Assembly (NCBI RefSeq): GCF_017874595.1
Contig: NZ_JAGILA010000002.1
Span: 1,054,001-1,118,000 of the forward strand
Length of the DNA stretch: 64,000 nt
DNA from: Sinorhizobium kostiense
Lineage (GTDB): Bacteria; Pseudomonadota; Alphaproteobacteria; Rhizobiales; Rhizobiaceae
Direction: 5' to 3'
Made by a program: the position numbers and the translations under genes. Position 1 is the first letter of the stretch; every line of letters starts with the position of its first letter. Positions 40,970 through 49,684 of this stretch are shown in pieces. The notes beneath the pieces are model-generated. The model saw only the letters and a program-made list of their open reading frames with translations. It was not told the origin of the DNA and did not search any database.

Positions 40970-41386
40970 TTGGCCCCGGCGCTTGAAGGCATTCTCGAAA
41001 CCGCGCTCTATGCGGAGGATCTCGACCAGGCCGAAGCCTTCTATGGCACCATTCTCGGCCTGGAGCGCATCACCCGCGTCGGCGTTCGCCATGTCTTCTT
41101 CCGCTGCGGCGACGGCGTGCTCCTGATCTTCAATCCGGTGGAGACCGTAAAACCACCGGCTCCGGGCGCTCTTCCCGTCCCGCCACACGGAACCACGGGC
41201 AAGGGCCACATGTGCTTCCGCGTCGAGGCCGCAGCACTCGACGCCTGGAAGGCGAAGCTCGAGGCCGCGGGTGTCATGATCGAGGCGGACATTCGCTGGC
41301 CGAACGGCGCCCGCTCCTTCTACTTCCGCGATCCGGCCGGAAATAGCCTCGAATTCGCGGAACCTGGCCTCTGGGCCAAGGATTGA
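40970..41386 (+). CDS. VOC-superfamily (glyoxalase/bleomycin-resistance) protein
   Basis: A 138-residue protein with two beta-alpha-beta-beta-beta modules typical of the vicinal oxygen chelate fold: ETALYAEDLDQAEAFYGTILGL and, later, GHMCFRVEAAALDAWKAKLEAAGV and FYFRDPAGNSLEFAEP. Possible metal residues are the His in GHMCFRV and the Glu in SLEFAEP. No substrate can be named. The start is probably the TTG at 40970, six bases after GAGAGGA; a GTG at 40949 is also in frame. It lies between rph and rdgB, 33 bases before the latter. Confidence 0.82.
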   Translation: MAPALEGILETALYAEDLDQAEAFYGTILGLERITRVGVRHVFFRCGDGVLLIFNPVETVKPPAPGALPVPPHGTTGKGHMCFRVEAAALDAWKAKLEAAGVMIEADIRWPNGARSFYFRDPAGNSLEFAEPGLWAKD

Positions 41387-41419
41387 TCTGCGGCAGCAAG
41401 CCTTGATGGACGGAACAGA

Positions 41420-42064
41420 ATGCGCAAATTGGTCGATAAGACGCTCGTCGTTGCGAGCCACAATGCCGGCAAGATCCGTGAAATCCGCGATTTGATCGGC
41501 CCGCTCGGGTTCGAGGCGAAATCGGCCGCGGATCTCAACTTCTCCGAACCGGAGGAGACCGGCGTCACGTTCGAGGAAAATGCGACGATCAAGGCGCTCG
41601 CCTCGGCAAAAGCCTCCGGCCTTCCGGCGCTCTCGGACGATTCCGGGCTCGCGGTCGATACACTCGGCGGAGCCCCCGGCATTTACACGGCGAACTGGGC
41701 CGAGCGCGAAGACGGCAGCCGCGATTTCGCCATGGCGATGGAGAAGGTCGAGACGGCGCTGCGCGAGAAGGGCGCCATGACGCCGGAAAGCCGCACAGCG
41801 CGTTTCGTTTCCGTGCTCTGCCTGGCCTGGCCCGACGGTCATGTCGAACTCTTCCGTGGCGAGGTCGAGGGCCATGTCGTCTGGCCGCCGCGCGGCACGA
41901 GCGGTTTCGGTTACGACCCGGTCTTCCAGCCCGACGGCTACGACACCACTTTCGGCGAGATGAGCGCGGAAGAAAAGCACGGCTGGAAGCCGGGCGACAG
42001 AGAGGCGCTGTCGCACCGTGCTCGTGCCTTCAAGCTATTCGCCGAGACCTGCCTCGGCGCCTGA
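41420..42064 (+). CDS. rdgB: Inosine/xanthosine triphosphate pyrophosphatase
   Basis: Removes non-canonical purine nucleotides (dITP, XTP). It is 214 residues of the HAM1 family: [11 protein letters not shown] near residue 12, [25 protein letters not shown] near 70, and [14 protein letters not shown] near 160. Eight bases separate its stop from the hemW start, so the genes are likely cotranscribed. Confidence 0.96.
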   Translation: MRKLVDKTLVVASHNAGKIREIRDLIGPLGFEAKSAADLNFSEPEETGVTFEENATIKALASAKASGLPALSDDSGLAVDTLGGAPGIYTANWAEREDGSRDFAMAMEKVETALREKGAMTPESRTARFVSVLCLAWPDGHVELFRGEVEGHVVWPPRGTSGFGYDPVFQPDGYDTTFGEMSAEEKHGWKPGDREALSHRARAFKLFAETCLGA

Positions 42065-42071
42065 GAAGGAC

Positions 42072-43256
42072 ATGAGTAAAAAGACTCCACTTACAACGAT
42101 CGGTGACGTTACGGACCCCGGATTCGGGGTCTATGTCCACTGGCCGTTCTGCGCGGCCAAGTGCCCCTACTGCGATTTCAACAGCCATGTCCGCCACCAG
42201 CCGGTGGACCAGCCGCGTTTCGTCGAAGGTTTTCTCAGGGAGATGGCGGCCGTACGTGCGCTTTCCGGCCCTAGAACCGTGACAAGCATCTTCCTGGGCG
42301 GCGGCACGCCCTCCCTGATGGAGCCGGCAACTGTCGAGGCGATCCTCAACGGCATCGCCGGACACTGGCATATGCCGGACGACATCGAGATCACCATGGA
42401 GGCCAATCCCTCGAGCGTCGAGGCGACGCGCTTTTATGGATACCGGGCGGCGGGCGTCAATCGGGTCTCGCTCGGCGTCCAGGCGCTGAACAATCGCGAC
42501 CTCAAATTCCTCGGTCGGCTGCACAATGTCGAGGATGCGCTGAAGGCGGTCAGGCTCGCGCGCGATATCTTCCCGCGCATGTCCTTCGACCTGATCTATG
42601 CCCGACCGGACCAGACTGTCGAAGATTGGGAGCGCGAGCTCAAGGAAGCGGTCTCCTATGCCGTCGATCACCTTTCGCTCTACCAGCTCACTATAGAGGA
42701 AGGCACGCCCTTCTACGGGCTGCACAAAGCCGGCAAGCTGATCGTCCCCGACGGAGAGCAATCGGCAGTGCTTTACGAAGCGACGCAGGAGATCACGGCG
42801 GCGATCGGCATGCCCGCCTATGAGGTTTCCAATCATGCGCAGCCAGGCGCGGAAAGCCGCCACAACCTCACCTATTGGCGCTATGGCGATTATGCGGGCA
42901 TCGGTCCCGGCGCGCACGGACGCCTGTCCGTCGGAGCCGAGAAGGTGGCGACGGCAACGGAACGGAACCCCGAAGCATGGCTGCGGCTGGTCGAGGAGCG
43001 CGGCGACGGCATCGCCGAACGGGAGTTGCTCGATCCCGAAGCGCAGGCTGACGAGCTCCTGCTGATGGGGTTAAGGCTCCGGGAAGGCGTCGACCTTTCC
43101 CGCTGGCAGATGCTTTCCGGCCGCGATCCCGACCCGGATCGCGAGAGGTTCCTGATCGAGCACGGCTTCATCGAACGGCTCGGCAATTCGCGCCTTCGCT
43201 GCACGCCGGCCGGAATGCTGATCCTCGACTCCGTCGTGGCCGACCTCGCCTGCTGA
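42072..43256 (+). CDS. hemW: HemW-type radical SAM protein (heme chaperone, formerly coproporphyrinogen III oxidase-like)
   Basis: A radical SAM protein of 394 residues. The cluster motif is FCAAKCPYCDF near residue 28, followed by SIFLGGGTPSLM and the HemN C-terminal domain. The opening YVHWPFC rather than a HemN-type N-terminal extension, and the shorter length, fit HemW, a heme-binding chaperone, better than the oxidase HemN. GAAGGAC precedes the ATG. Confidence 0.9.
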   Translation: MSKKTPLTTIGDVTDPGFGVYVHWPFCAAKCPYCDFNSHVRHQPVDQPRFVEGFLREMAAVRALSGPRTVTSIFLGGGTPSLMEPATVEAILNGIAGHWHMPDDIEITMEANPSSVEATRFYGYRAAGVNRVSLGVQALNNRDLKFLGRLHNVEDALKAVRLARDIFPRMSFDLIYARPDQTVEDWERELKEAVSYAVDHLSLYQLTIEEGTPFYGLHKAGKLIVPDGEQSAVLYEATQEITAAIGMPAYEVSNHAQPGAESRHNLTYWRYGDYAGIGPGAHGRLSVGAEKVATATERNPEAWLRLVEERGDGIAERELLDPEAQADELLLMGLRLREGVDLSRWQMLSGRDPDPDRERFLIEHGFIERLGNSRLRCTPAGMLILDSVVADLAC

Positions 43257-43474
43257 CGGGCAGGGCCGGCTGAGGCGGTGAGCGCCCACCGCGATTGCTT
43301 CTCACCGCACCCTCGGCCTCGCCTGAGAAGCGAGATGAGGCGAAGAAGAGGGCGCCGCAACTCCCCTCGCTCACCCTGCGCGGCTAGCACATGCGGTCTC
43401 CGCAGCAGCAGCAGCTGTGGGGCGGGCAGCCGGATCGGACAGCGCCGCGACGGGATAAGGAGCCGGGGATCGGC

Positions 43475-44338
43475 TCAACCCTCCTTCTTCACCGGTGCGA
43501 CGATTGCCCACCTGATGCCGAACGGATCGCGGAGCTGGCCGTAATAGTCGCCCCAGAAGGCAATCTCCAGCGGCATCGTCACTTCCGCGCCAGCCGCGAC
43601 CGCTCGCTTCCACCAGTGGTCCGCGTCGTCGACGACGAGATGGAGGACGTAGCCCTCCGGCGGCTTCCAAGGATGATCAAACTCCGGGAAAGGATCGCTC
43701 AGCATCAGCGCGCCGCCATTGACGGTCAAATGGCAATGGATGAGCCGCTTGCCGTCGTCGGCATATTTGCGGTGCTCTTCCTTAGCGCCGAAGGCGCGGC
43801 CATAGAATTCGGCGCTGGCATTGGCGTCCTCGACACTCAGATAGGCAATGACGCCGGCCATCGGCGGAGGCGACGGCGCGTCCCAGTCGACTTGGGACTT
43901 CGGGTCGAGATCGATCGCCGCCTTGAAGCTTCCATCCATGTAGAAGGGCACGGACTCGTGCTGATGCACAATCTTCCAGGTTCCGCCGGCGCGCCTCAGG
44001 CCGAGGGTCAGGCGGTACCAGAGGGCAGCCTTCCCGCCGTCCAGCTTTTCGCCGGAAAGATGGGTCAGGGCCGTGGCAAAGGCAACATCTTCACCTGCCG
44101 AAATCTCGACATCTTCGAGCCGAAAGCCGAGCGGCCCCTTCCAGGTAGCGAACCATCGCTCGAGCCCTTCCGAATCGCTGTCCGATGCCTTGAGCGGCGG
44201 CGCCAGCGAATAGACAAGGCAGTCCTCCGCACCCTGTGCGAGGACGCGGCCTGCATCCTTCCGGCGCATGGCCTCCGCCCAATCCTCAATGACCGCGCGA
44301 ACGTCCGCAACGGCGGTTCTGCTCCCTATGTCGGACAT
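43475..44338 (-). CDS. SnoaL-like plus VOC-domain fusion protein
   Basis: A 287-residue two-domain protein. Residues about 8 to 130 form a SnoaL/ketosteroid-isomerase-like fold (VRAVIEDWAEAMRRKDAGRVLA, then WKIVHQHESVPFYMDGSF), and about 160 to 283 a PhnB-like glyoxalase fold (VIAYLSVEDANASAEFYGRAFGA, then DPFGIRWAIV). Both folds often bind small molecules; no catalytic assignment is safe. It is the last gene of the YCII-ECF-SRPBCC group, 54 bases after the SRPBCC stop, with no promoter seen between. Confidence 0.8.
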   Translation of the reverse strand: MSDIGSRTAVADVRAVIEDWAEAMRRKDAGRVLAQGAEDCLVYSLAPPLKASDSDSEGLERWFATWKGPLGFRLEDVEISAGEDVAFATALTHLSGEKLDGGKAALWYRLTLGLRRAGGTWKIVHQHESVPFYMDGSFKAAIDLDPKSQVDWDAPSPPPMAGVIAYLSVEDANASAEFYGRAFGAKEEHRKYADDGKRLIHCHLTVNGGALMLSDPFPEFDHPWKPPEGYVLHLVVDDADHWWKRAVAAGAEVTMPLEIAFWGDYYGQLRDPFGIRWAIVAPVKKEG

Positions 44339-44392
44339 GCTTCGTCTCCTTGTCTTGGTGGAAGCCGAAATCGTGGCGAGCGCGGCTCGCCC

Positions 44393-44872
44393 TCAAAGTC
44401 TGGTGACGAGAGCCGATAGCTGGTCGGCACATTGGCCCCAGCCCTCGTGAAAGCCCATTTTTTCGTGCGCCTCCTTGTCCTCCATGCTCCAGTGCCGGGC
44501 GCGGGCGGTGTAGCGGGTCTTGCCGCCTTCCTCCTCGAAGGTGAGAACCGCCGTCATGAAGGGCTTCTCGGCAGGCTTCCAGGCTTCCGTATAAGCATCG
44601 GTGATGACGAGCTTCTCGTTCGGAACGACCTCCAGATAGACGCCCTGATTGGGATAGAGCTCCCCCTCGGGCGATCGCATGACGAAACGATTGATGCCGC
44701 CGGGTCTGACATCCAGTTCCGCTTCCGTGATCGTCCACGGCAAGGGTGCGAACCATTGCTTCAGGAGTTCCGGGTCGGTGAAGGCGCGGTATACCTTCTC
44801 GCGTGGCGCATCGATCAGCCGGATCAGCACGAGATCGCGTTCGTCGGTCTTCGTGTCGGGCACAACGGTCAT
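44393..44872 (-). CDS. SRPBCC (AHSA1-type) protein
   Basis: A 159-residue START-like protein: LIRLIDAPREKVYRAFTDPELLKQWFAP near residue 15, GGINRFVMRSPEGE, and the long C-terminal helix (KMGFHEGWGQCADQLSALV). Such proteins bind hydrophobic ligands or Hsp90-like partners; several are encoded beside ECF sigma factors. The ATG at 44872 has GGAGG eight bases before it; the ATG at 44887 actually contains that binding site and lacks its own. An ECF42-like promoter lies at 44905-44931. Confidence 0.83.
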   Translation of the reverse strand: MTVVPDTKTDERDLVLIRLIDAPREKVYRAFTDPELLKQWFAPLPWTITEAELDVRPGGINRFVMRSPEGELYPNQGVYLEVVPNEKLVITDAYTEAWKPAEKPFMTAVLTFEEEGGKTRYTARARHWSMEDKEAHEKMGFHEGWGQCADQLSALVTRL

Positions 44873-44904
44873 TTGGAATTCCTCCATGTTGGGTTCGATC
44901 CAAG

Positions 44905-44931
44905 GACGAAGGAAGGGGCCGGATGCCGACA
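44905..44931 (-). promoter_or_regulatory. Candidate ECF42 promoter for the SRPBCC gene
   Basis: On the minus strand TGTCGG (44931-44926), 17 bases, then CGTC (44908-44905), 32 bases before the SRPBCC start. The layout is the same as at 46615-46641. ECF42 factors are reported to use TGTCGA-like -35 and CGTC/CGAC-like -10 elements. Confidence 0.6.
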
Positions 44932-44947
44932 GCGGTCAAATATTTTC

Positions 44948-46219
44948 TTAGGGCCGTTCTTCCGCGTGGGTCGGCTCGGTTTCGCCCGCCAGATGGTCGA
45001 GCTCTTTGCGGATGTAGGCGGCCTCCGCCGCGTTCGTGGCGAGCGCGATCGCCCGGTCGAAAGCGGCGCGGGCCTCGCGCCCGCGTTCCAATTGCTTGAG
45101 CAAGGCCCCCCGCAGGCCGTGATAATAGAAATAGCCGGAGAGCCTGTCGCCGAGCTGCTCGACGAGGGCGAGCGCCGCCTCCGGCCCTTCGCGCTTCGAC
45201 ACTGCGACTGCCCGGTTCAGGGTCACCACCGGCGATGGTTGCAGCCGTTCGAGCGCCTGGTAGAGCAGGTCGATCTCTTCCCAGTCGGTCAGCTCCGGCT
45301 GCTCCGCACGCGCGTGCAAGGCGGCGATCGCCGCCTGGATCTGGTAGGGACCGGGGCGGCGATGGCGCATGGCCTTTTCGATCATCGCCAGCGCCTCGGC
45401 GATCATCTGTCTGTTCCAGAGGCGCCGATCCTGATCCTCGAGCAGGACGATGCTGCCGTCGGCGTCGAACCGGGCGCGGGCACGCGAATGCTGGAGCAGG
45501 AGCAGCGCCGTCAGGCCCATGATCTCGGGCTCCGCCGGAAACAGCCGCAGAAGCAGTCGGGAAAGCCGGATCGCCTCGTCGCACAAATCGGCGGAAACGC
45601 CCTCGGGGCCGTTCATCGCCGAATAACCCTCGTTGAAGACGAGATAGATCATCGCCGCCACGGCGGCGAGCCGCTCTGCCCGATCGGCGGCGTCCGGCGT
45701 TTCAAAGGCAATGCCCGCGGCTGAGACACGCGCCTTGGCGCGGGTGATACGCTGCTCCATTGCCGCCTCGCTGACGAGGAAAGCGCGGGCGATCTGCCTG
45801 ACCGACAGGCCGGAGACGATCCGGAGTGCGAGTGCTATCTGTTGCGTCGCCGGCAGGACCGGATTGCTGCAGACGAAGAGCAGCCGCAGTATGTCGTCGC
45901 GGTAGTGCGATCCGTCGAGGCGCTCCGCAAGCTCGCCTTCGTGATCTTCGAGGTCGGAAAGCAGTTCCTCAGGCGGGAGCGCCGTTTCGCGCGCCTGCCG
46001 GCGCACCTTGTCGATGCCGCTATTGCGGCCGACGAAGATCAGCCAGGCGGCCGCATCGCGCGGCGGCCCGTTCTTCGGCCAGGTCTTCAGCGCCCTGAGG
46101 CACGCCTCCTGGAAAGCTTCCTCCGCCTGGTCGAGATTGCGGAAATAGCGAAGAAGCGCACCCATGACCTGCGGCCGCGCCGAAATGAGTGCAAGATCGA
46201 TCCAGGCGGTGTCGGTCAT
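44948..46219 (-). CDS. ECF sigma factor, ECF42 type with long C-terminal TPR-like extension
   Basis: A 423-residue sigma-70-family factor. Sigma region 2 (residues 10 to 80, RYFRNLDQAEEAFQEACLRAL) and region 4 (about 115 to 170, LSVRQIARAFLVSEAAMEQRITRAKARV) are followed by an extension of about 240 residues with helical repeats. This architecture is that of the ECF42 group, usually encoded with DGPF/YCII proteins, as here. No anti-sigma gene is adjacent; the extension is thought to control activity in this group. The ATG overlaps the YCII stop (ATGA). The signal is unknown. Confidence 0.87.
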   Translation of the reverse strand: MTDTAWIDLALISARPQVMGALLRYFRNLDQAEEAFQEACLRALKTWPKNGPPRDAAAWLIFVGRNSGIDKVRRQARETALPPEELLSDLEDHEGELAERLDGSHYRDDILRLLFVCSNPVLPATQQIALALRIVSGLSVRQIARAFLVSEAAMEQRITRAKARVSAAGIAFETPDAADRAERLAAVAAMIYLVFNEGYSAMNGPEGVSADLCDEAIRLSRLLLRLFPAEPEIMGLTALLLLQHSRARARFDADGSIVLLEDQDRRLWNRQMIAEALAMIEKAMRHRRPGPYQIQAAIAALHARAEQPELTDWEEIDLLYQALERLQPSPVVTLNRAVAVSKREGPEAALALVEQLGDRLSGYFYYHGLRGALLKQLERGREARAAFDRAIALATNAAEAAYIRKELDHLAGETEPTHAEERP

Positions 46220-46590
46220 GAGGGTAGCTCACCGGGTTTGAAAAGAGCGAGGGGCCGGATCTCGTAGGAGCCGGAGCTCGGATTGGCCGTGCTGAGCTCG
46301 CGCGCGAAGTCGAGCGCCTCGTCGAGCGAGGCGCAATCGATCAGATAGAAGCCGAGCAATTGTTCCTTGGTTTCGGCGAAGGGGCCGTCGATGACGATCG
46401 TCTCGCCGACCTTGTGGCGCAGCGTCGTAGCCGCCGTGGTCGGCAGAAGGCGCGCAACCGGCCCAAGCTTGCCGGTTTCGACATATTTGCGCTGGACGGC
46501 AGTAAGGTCACGCATGACCCGGTCGTCCTCCTCCTTGCTCCAGGCACTGGTGACGCTTTCATCATTGTAGCAAAGCACGGCATAAAGCAT
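46216..46590 (-). CDS. YCII-related (DGPF-domain) protein
   Basis: A 124-residue YCII fold with the DGPF signature in VIDGPFAETKEQLLGFYLIDC near residue 70. The ATG at 46590 (MLYAVLCYNDE) has GGAGAG upstream; the longer reading upstream has no family character. It overlaps the ECF42 gene by four bases and is first in the operon. DGPF proteins are the constant partners of ECF42 factors; their biochemical role is unknown to me. Confidence 0.88.
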   Translation of the reverse strand: MLYAVLCYNDESVTSAWSKEEDDRVMRDLTAVQRKYVETGKLGPVARLLPTTAATTLRHKVGETIVIDGPFAETKEQLLGFYLIDCASLDEALDFARELSTANPSSGSYEIRPLALFKPGELPS

Positions 46591-46614
46591 CGGGAACTCT
46601 CCGCTCTGTCTGAA

Positions 46615-46641
46615 GACGAATGGAGAACGTGATAGCCGACA
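46615..46641 (-). promoter_or_regulatory. Candidate ECF42 promoter for the YCII-sigma operon
   Basis: On the minus strand TGTCGG (46641-46636), 17 bases, then CGTC (46618-46615), 24 bases before the YCII ATG. It suggests that the sigma factor drives its own operon. Confidence 0.6.
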
Positions 46642-46791
46642 AAGCAAGGCGAAAGAAATATTTGGTGAGCTCTCTGCCTCAGATAGCGCGCGGGGCGGGA
46701 GGGCTTCCCCACGACCGAGCCATCCACCATGCCACAACAAAAGGCCCGGCAGAGCCGAGCCTTGTAACCTTCCGCTTACATAGACAATGCC

Positions 46792-48306
46792 CTACTCGTT
46801 GATCAGTCGCTTCAGGAGCTCGATCTCGTGGCTGAGCTTGGTATCGGCGGCGATCATTTCTTCGATTTTACGCACTGCATGCAGCACCGTCGTGTGGTCG
46901 CGACCGCCGAAACGCCGGCCGATCTCCGGAAAGGAGCGCGGCGTCAGGGTCTTGGAAAGATACATGGCGATCTGGCGCGGCTTGACGATAACGCGTGTGC
47001 GGCGATTGGAGACAAGTTCCTGGCGCGAGACGTTGTAGTGCTTTGCGACGACGCGCTGGATGTCCTCGATGCGGACGCGGCGCGGCTCGCCGGCGTTGAC
47101 CAGATGGCCGAGCAGCTCGTCGACGCGCTCGATCGAAAGCTGCGGCTCGAAGGAGCGGCGGAAGAGAAGCTGGTTGAAGGCACCCTCGAGCTCGCGTCCG
47201 CTTGCCGTGACATTGCGGGCGACGTGCGAGAGGATTTCCGGAGGGATCTCGAGCGAGGCGTCGTCCTGGCGGGCGGCTTCGAGGCGGCGCTTCAGCATTT
47301 CGAGCCGCATCTCGTAATCCGGCCCTTCCATCTCGATCGCCACGCCCCCCTGGAGGCGGGAGCGCACGCGGCTGTCAAGCGATTCCAGTTCCCAGGGTGC
47401 GCGATCGGCCGCGACCACCACCTGCTTGGCGGAATCGAGCAGCATGTTCAAGAGATGGCAGAACTCGTGCTGGATCGACTTGCCCTGCAGGAACTGCATG
47501 TCGTCGATGATCAGGAGATCGATGTTGCGCAGCGATTCCTTGAGCGACAGCGCATCATTGTCGCGGATCGCAGTCGCGAAACGCCACATGAAATATTCGG
47601 CGGTCAAGTAGACGACCCGCGGCGCGCGGGCGCTTTGCAGGGCCGCGAGTGCGATCGCCTGGAGGAGATGGGTCTTGCCGAGGCCGACGCTCGAATGAAT
47701 GAAGAGCGGATTAAAGCGCACGGCACCGGCACCGGCCTCAGCGATCGTGCGAGCGGCGGCAAGCGCCACGCGGTTTGACGCTCCTTCGACGAAACTGTCG
47801 AAGCAGTAGCGCTGATCGAGCGGCGAGCCGAAAAGCGGCGCCTGGGCCGGCTTCGGGGTGCTGGCGACCGCCGCTGCGGCAGAAACTGCGACAGGCGGCG
47901 GCGAGGCGGACCGACGGACCGGCGCCGGCGGTTCGGCTGCAGCTGGCGCCGTCTCTTCATGGGCGGAGGATCGCTGGCTGCGCGTTGCCGTGCGCACCAG
48001 AATTTCCACCTTCAGGATCTCGCCGTCCTCCTGTTGGAAGAGGCCAGTGATGAGATCGAGATAGCGGTTGTTGATCCAGGATTTAAGAAACGTCGTGGGC
48101 ACCGACAAGCGAACGACGCTCTTCGATACGGAATGAAGCTTGAGACGCCCGAACCAGCTGGCGAAAACATCCGGACCGACCTGGGCTTTCAGACGCGCAC
48201 TTACCCGCTCGAACAGTGCGTCATGCCGCATGTCGTGTTTTTCCCCCGCCGCGTGAGACTGATTGCCGGCCTGAAATCCTTCAGGTGCCGTCGCCATATT
48301 CATCAT
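46792..48306 (-). CDS. dnaA: Chromosomal replication initiator DnaA
   Basis: Opens the replication origin. It is 504 residues: domain I (about 15 to 95), an Ala/Pro-rich linker (about 110 to 155), the AAA+ domain with Walker [12 protein letters not shown] and Walker [11 protein letters not shown], and domain IV with the DNA-binding [14 protein letters not shown] near the C-terminus. The start is best placed at the ATG at 48306 (or 48303), preceded by GGAAGGCGG; an ATG at 48327 is in frame but its binding site is too close. There are no clear DnaA boxes nearby; in S. meliloti oriC lies elsewhere. Confidence 0.95.
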   Translation of the reverse strand: MMNMATAPEGFQAGNQSHAAGEKHDMRHDALFERVSARLKAQVGPDVFASWFGRLKLHSVSKSVVRLSVPTTFLKSWINNRYLDLITGLFQQEDGEILKVEILVRTATRSQRSSAHEETAPAAAEPPAPVRRSASPPPVAVSAAAAVASTPKPAQAPLFGSPLDQRYCFDSFVEGASNRVALAAARTIAEAGAGAVRFNPLFIHSSVGLGKTHLLQAIALAALQSARAPRVVYLTAEYFMWRFATAIRDNDALSLKESLRNIDLLIIDDMQFLQGKSIQHEFCHLLNMLLDSAKQVVVAADRAPWELESLDSRVRSRLQGGVAIEMEGPDYEMRLEMLKRRLEAARQDDASLEIPPEILSHVARNVTASGRELEGAFNQLLFRRSFEPQLSIERVDELLGHLVNAGEPRRVRIEDIQRVVAKHYNVSRQELVSNRRTRVIVKPRQIAMYLSKTLTPRSFPEIGRRFGGRDHTTVLHAVRKIEEMIAADTKLSHEIELLKRLINE

Positions 48307-49228
48307 GTTGCCGCCTTCCAATTCCATTCTCCGACGCCGTCATTGCTGCCGGCTTCATCTCTAATACCCGCCTGCCGCGGCCGCCTCGAAAGGCCATGCC
48401 GTTTCCTCGGGCGCCCCTGTCACACCGGTGCGGGTTCCTCATAATCCCGCCACGATGCGCTACTGCGCGCATTCGCCTTTCCAGTGCGAATGTCCCCCGC
48501 GCCGCTTTATCCCGTTCCAGCGGTCACCTGGGGCCACCTGGAACCTTTCCTCTTCACGGCTGCGCCGCACCCTCGTACGAAGCGGTGCAAACCGGTATCT
48601 CTACCTCCTTCAGATCGACGCAGAACAGTTTGGGCTCACGCCCGGAACACAACTTAAGGTCGAAATATTCCTATCCCGACACGAAGGCTCGTTCGGCTTT
48701 CACTACTCGACTTGTCTGATGAGTGACGTGGAGTTACCCCGCCACAGGGAACAGGAAAGCCGAAGCCATCTCTCGGAAATGACCCCAAAACATTCCTGAT
48801 ACGGGTTTGGTCCGTGTCCCCTGTGGCAGCCATTTAGGCAGGATCGGACGGCAAGATCAATCGGGTTTTTTACCGCGCGTTAAACGCGGCCGGTTGACTC
48901 TCGGGCGCCGTTTTGCATGGGGTTTTCCGAGTCTTGAAAGAATCGCTTTTGAATCAAGGGTTTTGTTTTTCTGAGTTCTTGCTTAGCTGGCAAAAAAGTA
49001 AAAAAATAAAAATTCGCTTGACTCGCCTAGCAGGCGATACGTGCGCCAGGAGACACGTCCAGGCCAGGACATCCTCCGACAAACCTTTGAATTTCCTCAA
49101 CAAATAATGTCACGACGTTGCCACAATGTCGCAGGGCGAGGTTAACCATGACCGTGACGAAATCAAGAATCAGAAGAGCCCAGCGCAACACGCCAGGCTC
49201 TTCATAAATGGATTTTTATTTAGCCGGC
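48307..49228. other. Long intergenic region between rpsT and dnaA
   Basis: These 922 bases separate two genes of the same direction. They contain the rpsT terminator (49173-49203), an AT-rich stretch around 48990-49015, a small TCGCCT/AGGCGA hairpin (49023-49037) followed on the minus strand by T-rich sequence, and the dnaA promoter and leader. Several short plus-strand readings exist, but none has codon use or motifs of a real gene. No DnaA boxes recognised. Confidence 0.5.
49173..49203 (-). terminator. Terminator of rpsT
   Basis: GAAGAGCC pairs with GGCTCTTC around 15 bases, 25 bases beyond the rpsT stop on the minus strand; T-rich sequence (TGATTCTTGATTTC) follows. Confidence 0.6.
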
Positions 49229-49495
49229 TTAGGCCGAAAGCGCCTTCACGCGCTGGGCCAGACGAGAGACCTTGCGCGATGCGGTGTTGGCATGCACCAC
49301 GCCCTTGGTGGCGGCTCGCATCAGTTCGGGCTGAGCCGCCTTGAGGGCGGCGGCGGCGGCGGCCTGATCTCCGGATGCGATCGCCTCTTCAACCTTGCGG
49401 ACGAAGCTGCGGACGCGCGAACGACGGGCCTTGTTCACTGCGGTACGGCGTGCGATCTTGCGGGTCGCCTTTTTCGCCGAAGTTGTATTGGCCAT
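49229..49495 (-). CDS. rpsT: 30S ribosomal protein S20
   Basis: An 88-residue basic ribosomal protein, the usual length. [27 protein letters not shown] is the conserved opening; the rest is helical and Ala/Lys-rich. GAGAGG precedes the ATG at 49495. A strong promoter (TTGACG-N17-TATACG) lies at 49622-49650, giving a leader of about 120 bases; S20 genes often have such leaders for autogenous control. Confidence 0.97.
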   Translation of the reverse strand: MANTTSAKKATRKIARRTAVNKARRSRVRSFVRKVEEAIASGDQAAAAAALKAAQPELMRAATKGVVHANTASRKVSRLAQRVKALSA

Positions 49496-49621
49496 TGATG
49501 CCTCTCTTCGAAAACTGACATGAACTCCGCCTTCGCCGTGCCGGGTCACTGCGACCTGTCATCCAAGCAATTCGGGAGCATTCTCGGAAAGCCTGCGTGA
49601 GGCGTTCCAGACTGAGGGCGG

Positions 49622-49650
49622 CGTATAGCGGGAAACCGCTCCCGCGTCAA
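49622..49650 (-). promoter_or_regulatory. Sigma-70-type promoter of rpsT
   Basis: On the minus strand TTGACG (49650-49645), 17 bases, TATACG (49627-49622). The spacer itself is a dyad (CGGGA and TCCCG arms). It lies between the enoyl-CoA hydratase stop and rpsT. Confidence 0.65.
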
Positions 49651-49684
49651 CGCGCAAATTGCGAAAAGCTTGCCTTGCCTCACC

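Noticed and set aside
40295-42016. A 573-codon open reading frame on the minus strand
   Set aside because: It runs antisense through rph, the VOC gene and rdgB, which have clear family motifs. Long antisense frames are common in GC-rich DNA.
43257-43474. A copy of the 62.7-kb repeat after hemW
   Set aside because: It shares only the CTCCGCAGC-rich part and GGGCAGCCGGAT. The rest does not align by eye, so it is not listed as a repeat.
46792-49228. A replication origin next to dnaA
   Set aside because: No DnaA boxes (TTATCCACA-like) or origin-type repeats were seen, and in S. meliloti-like chromosomes oriC is not beside dnaA.
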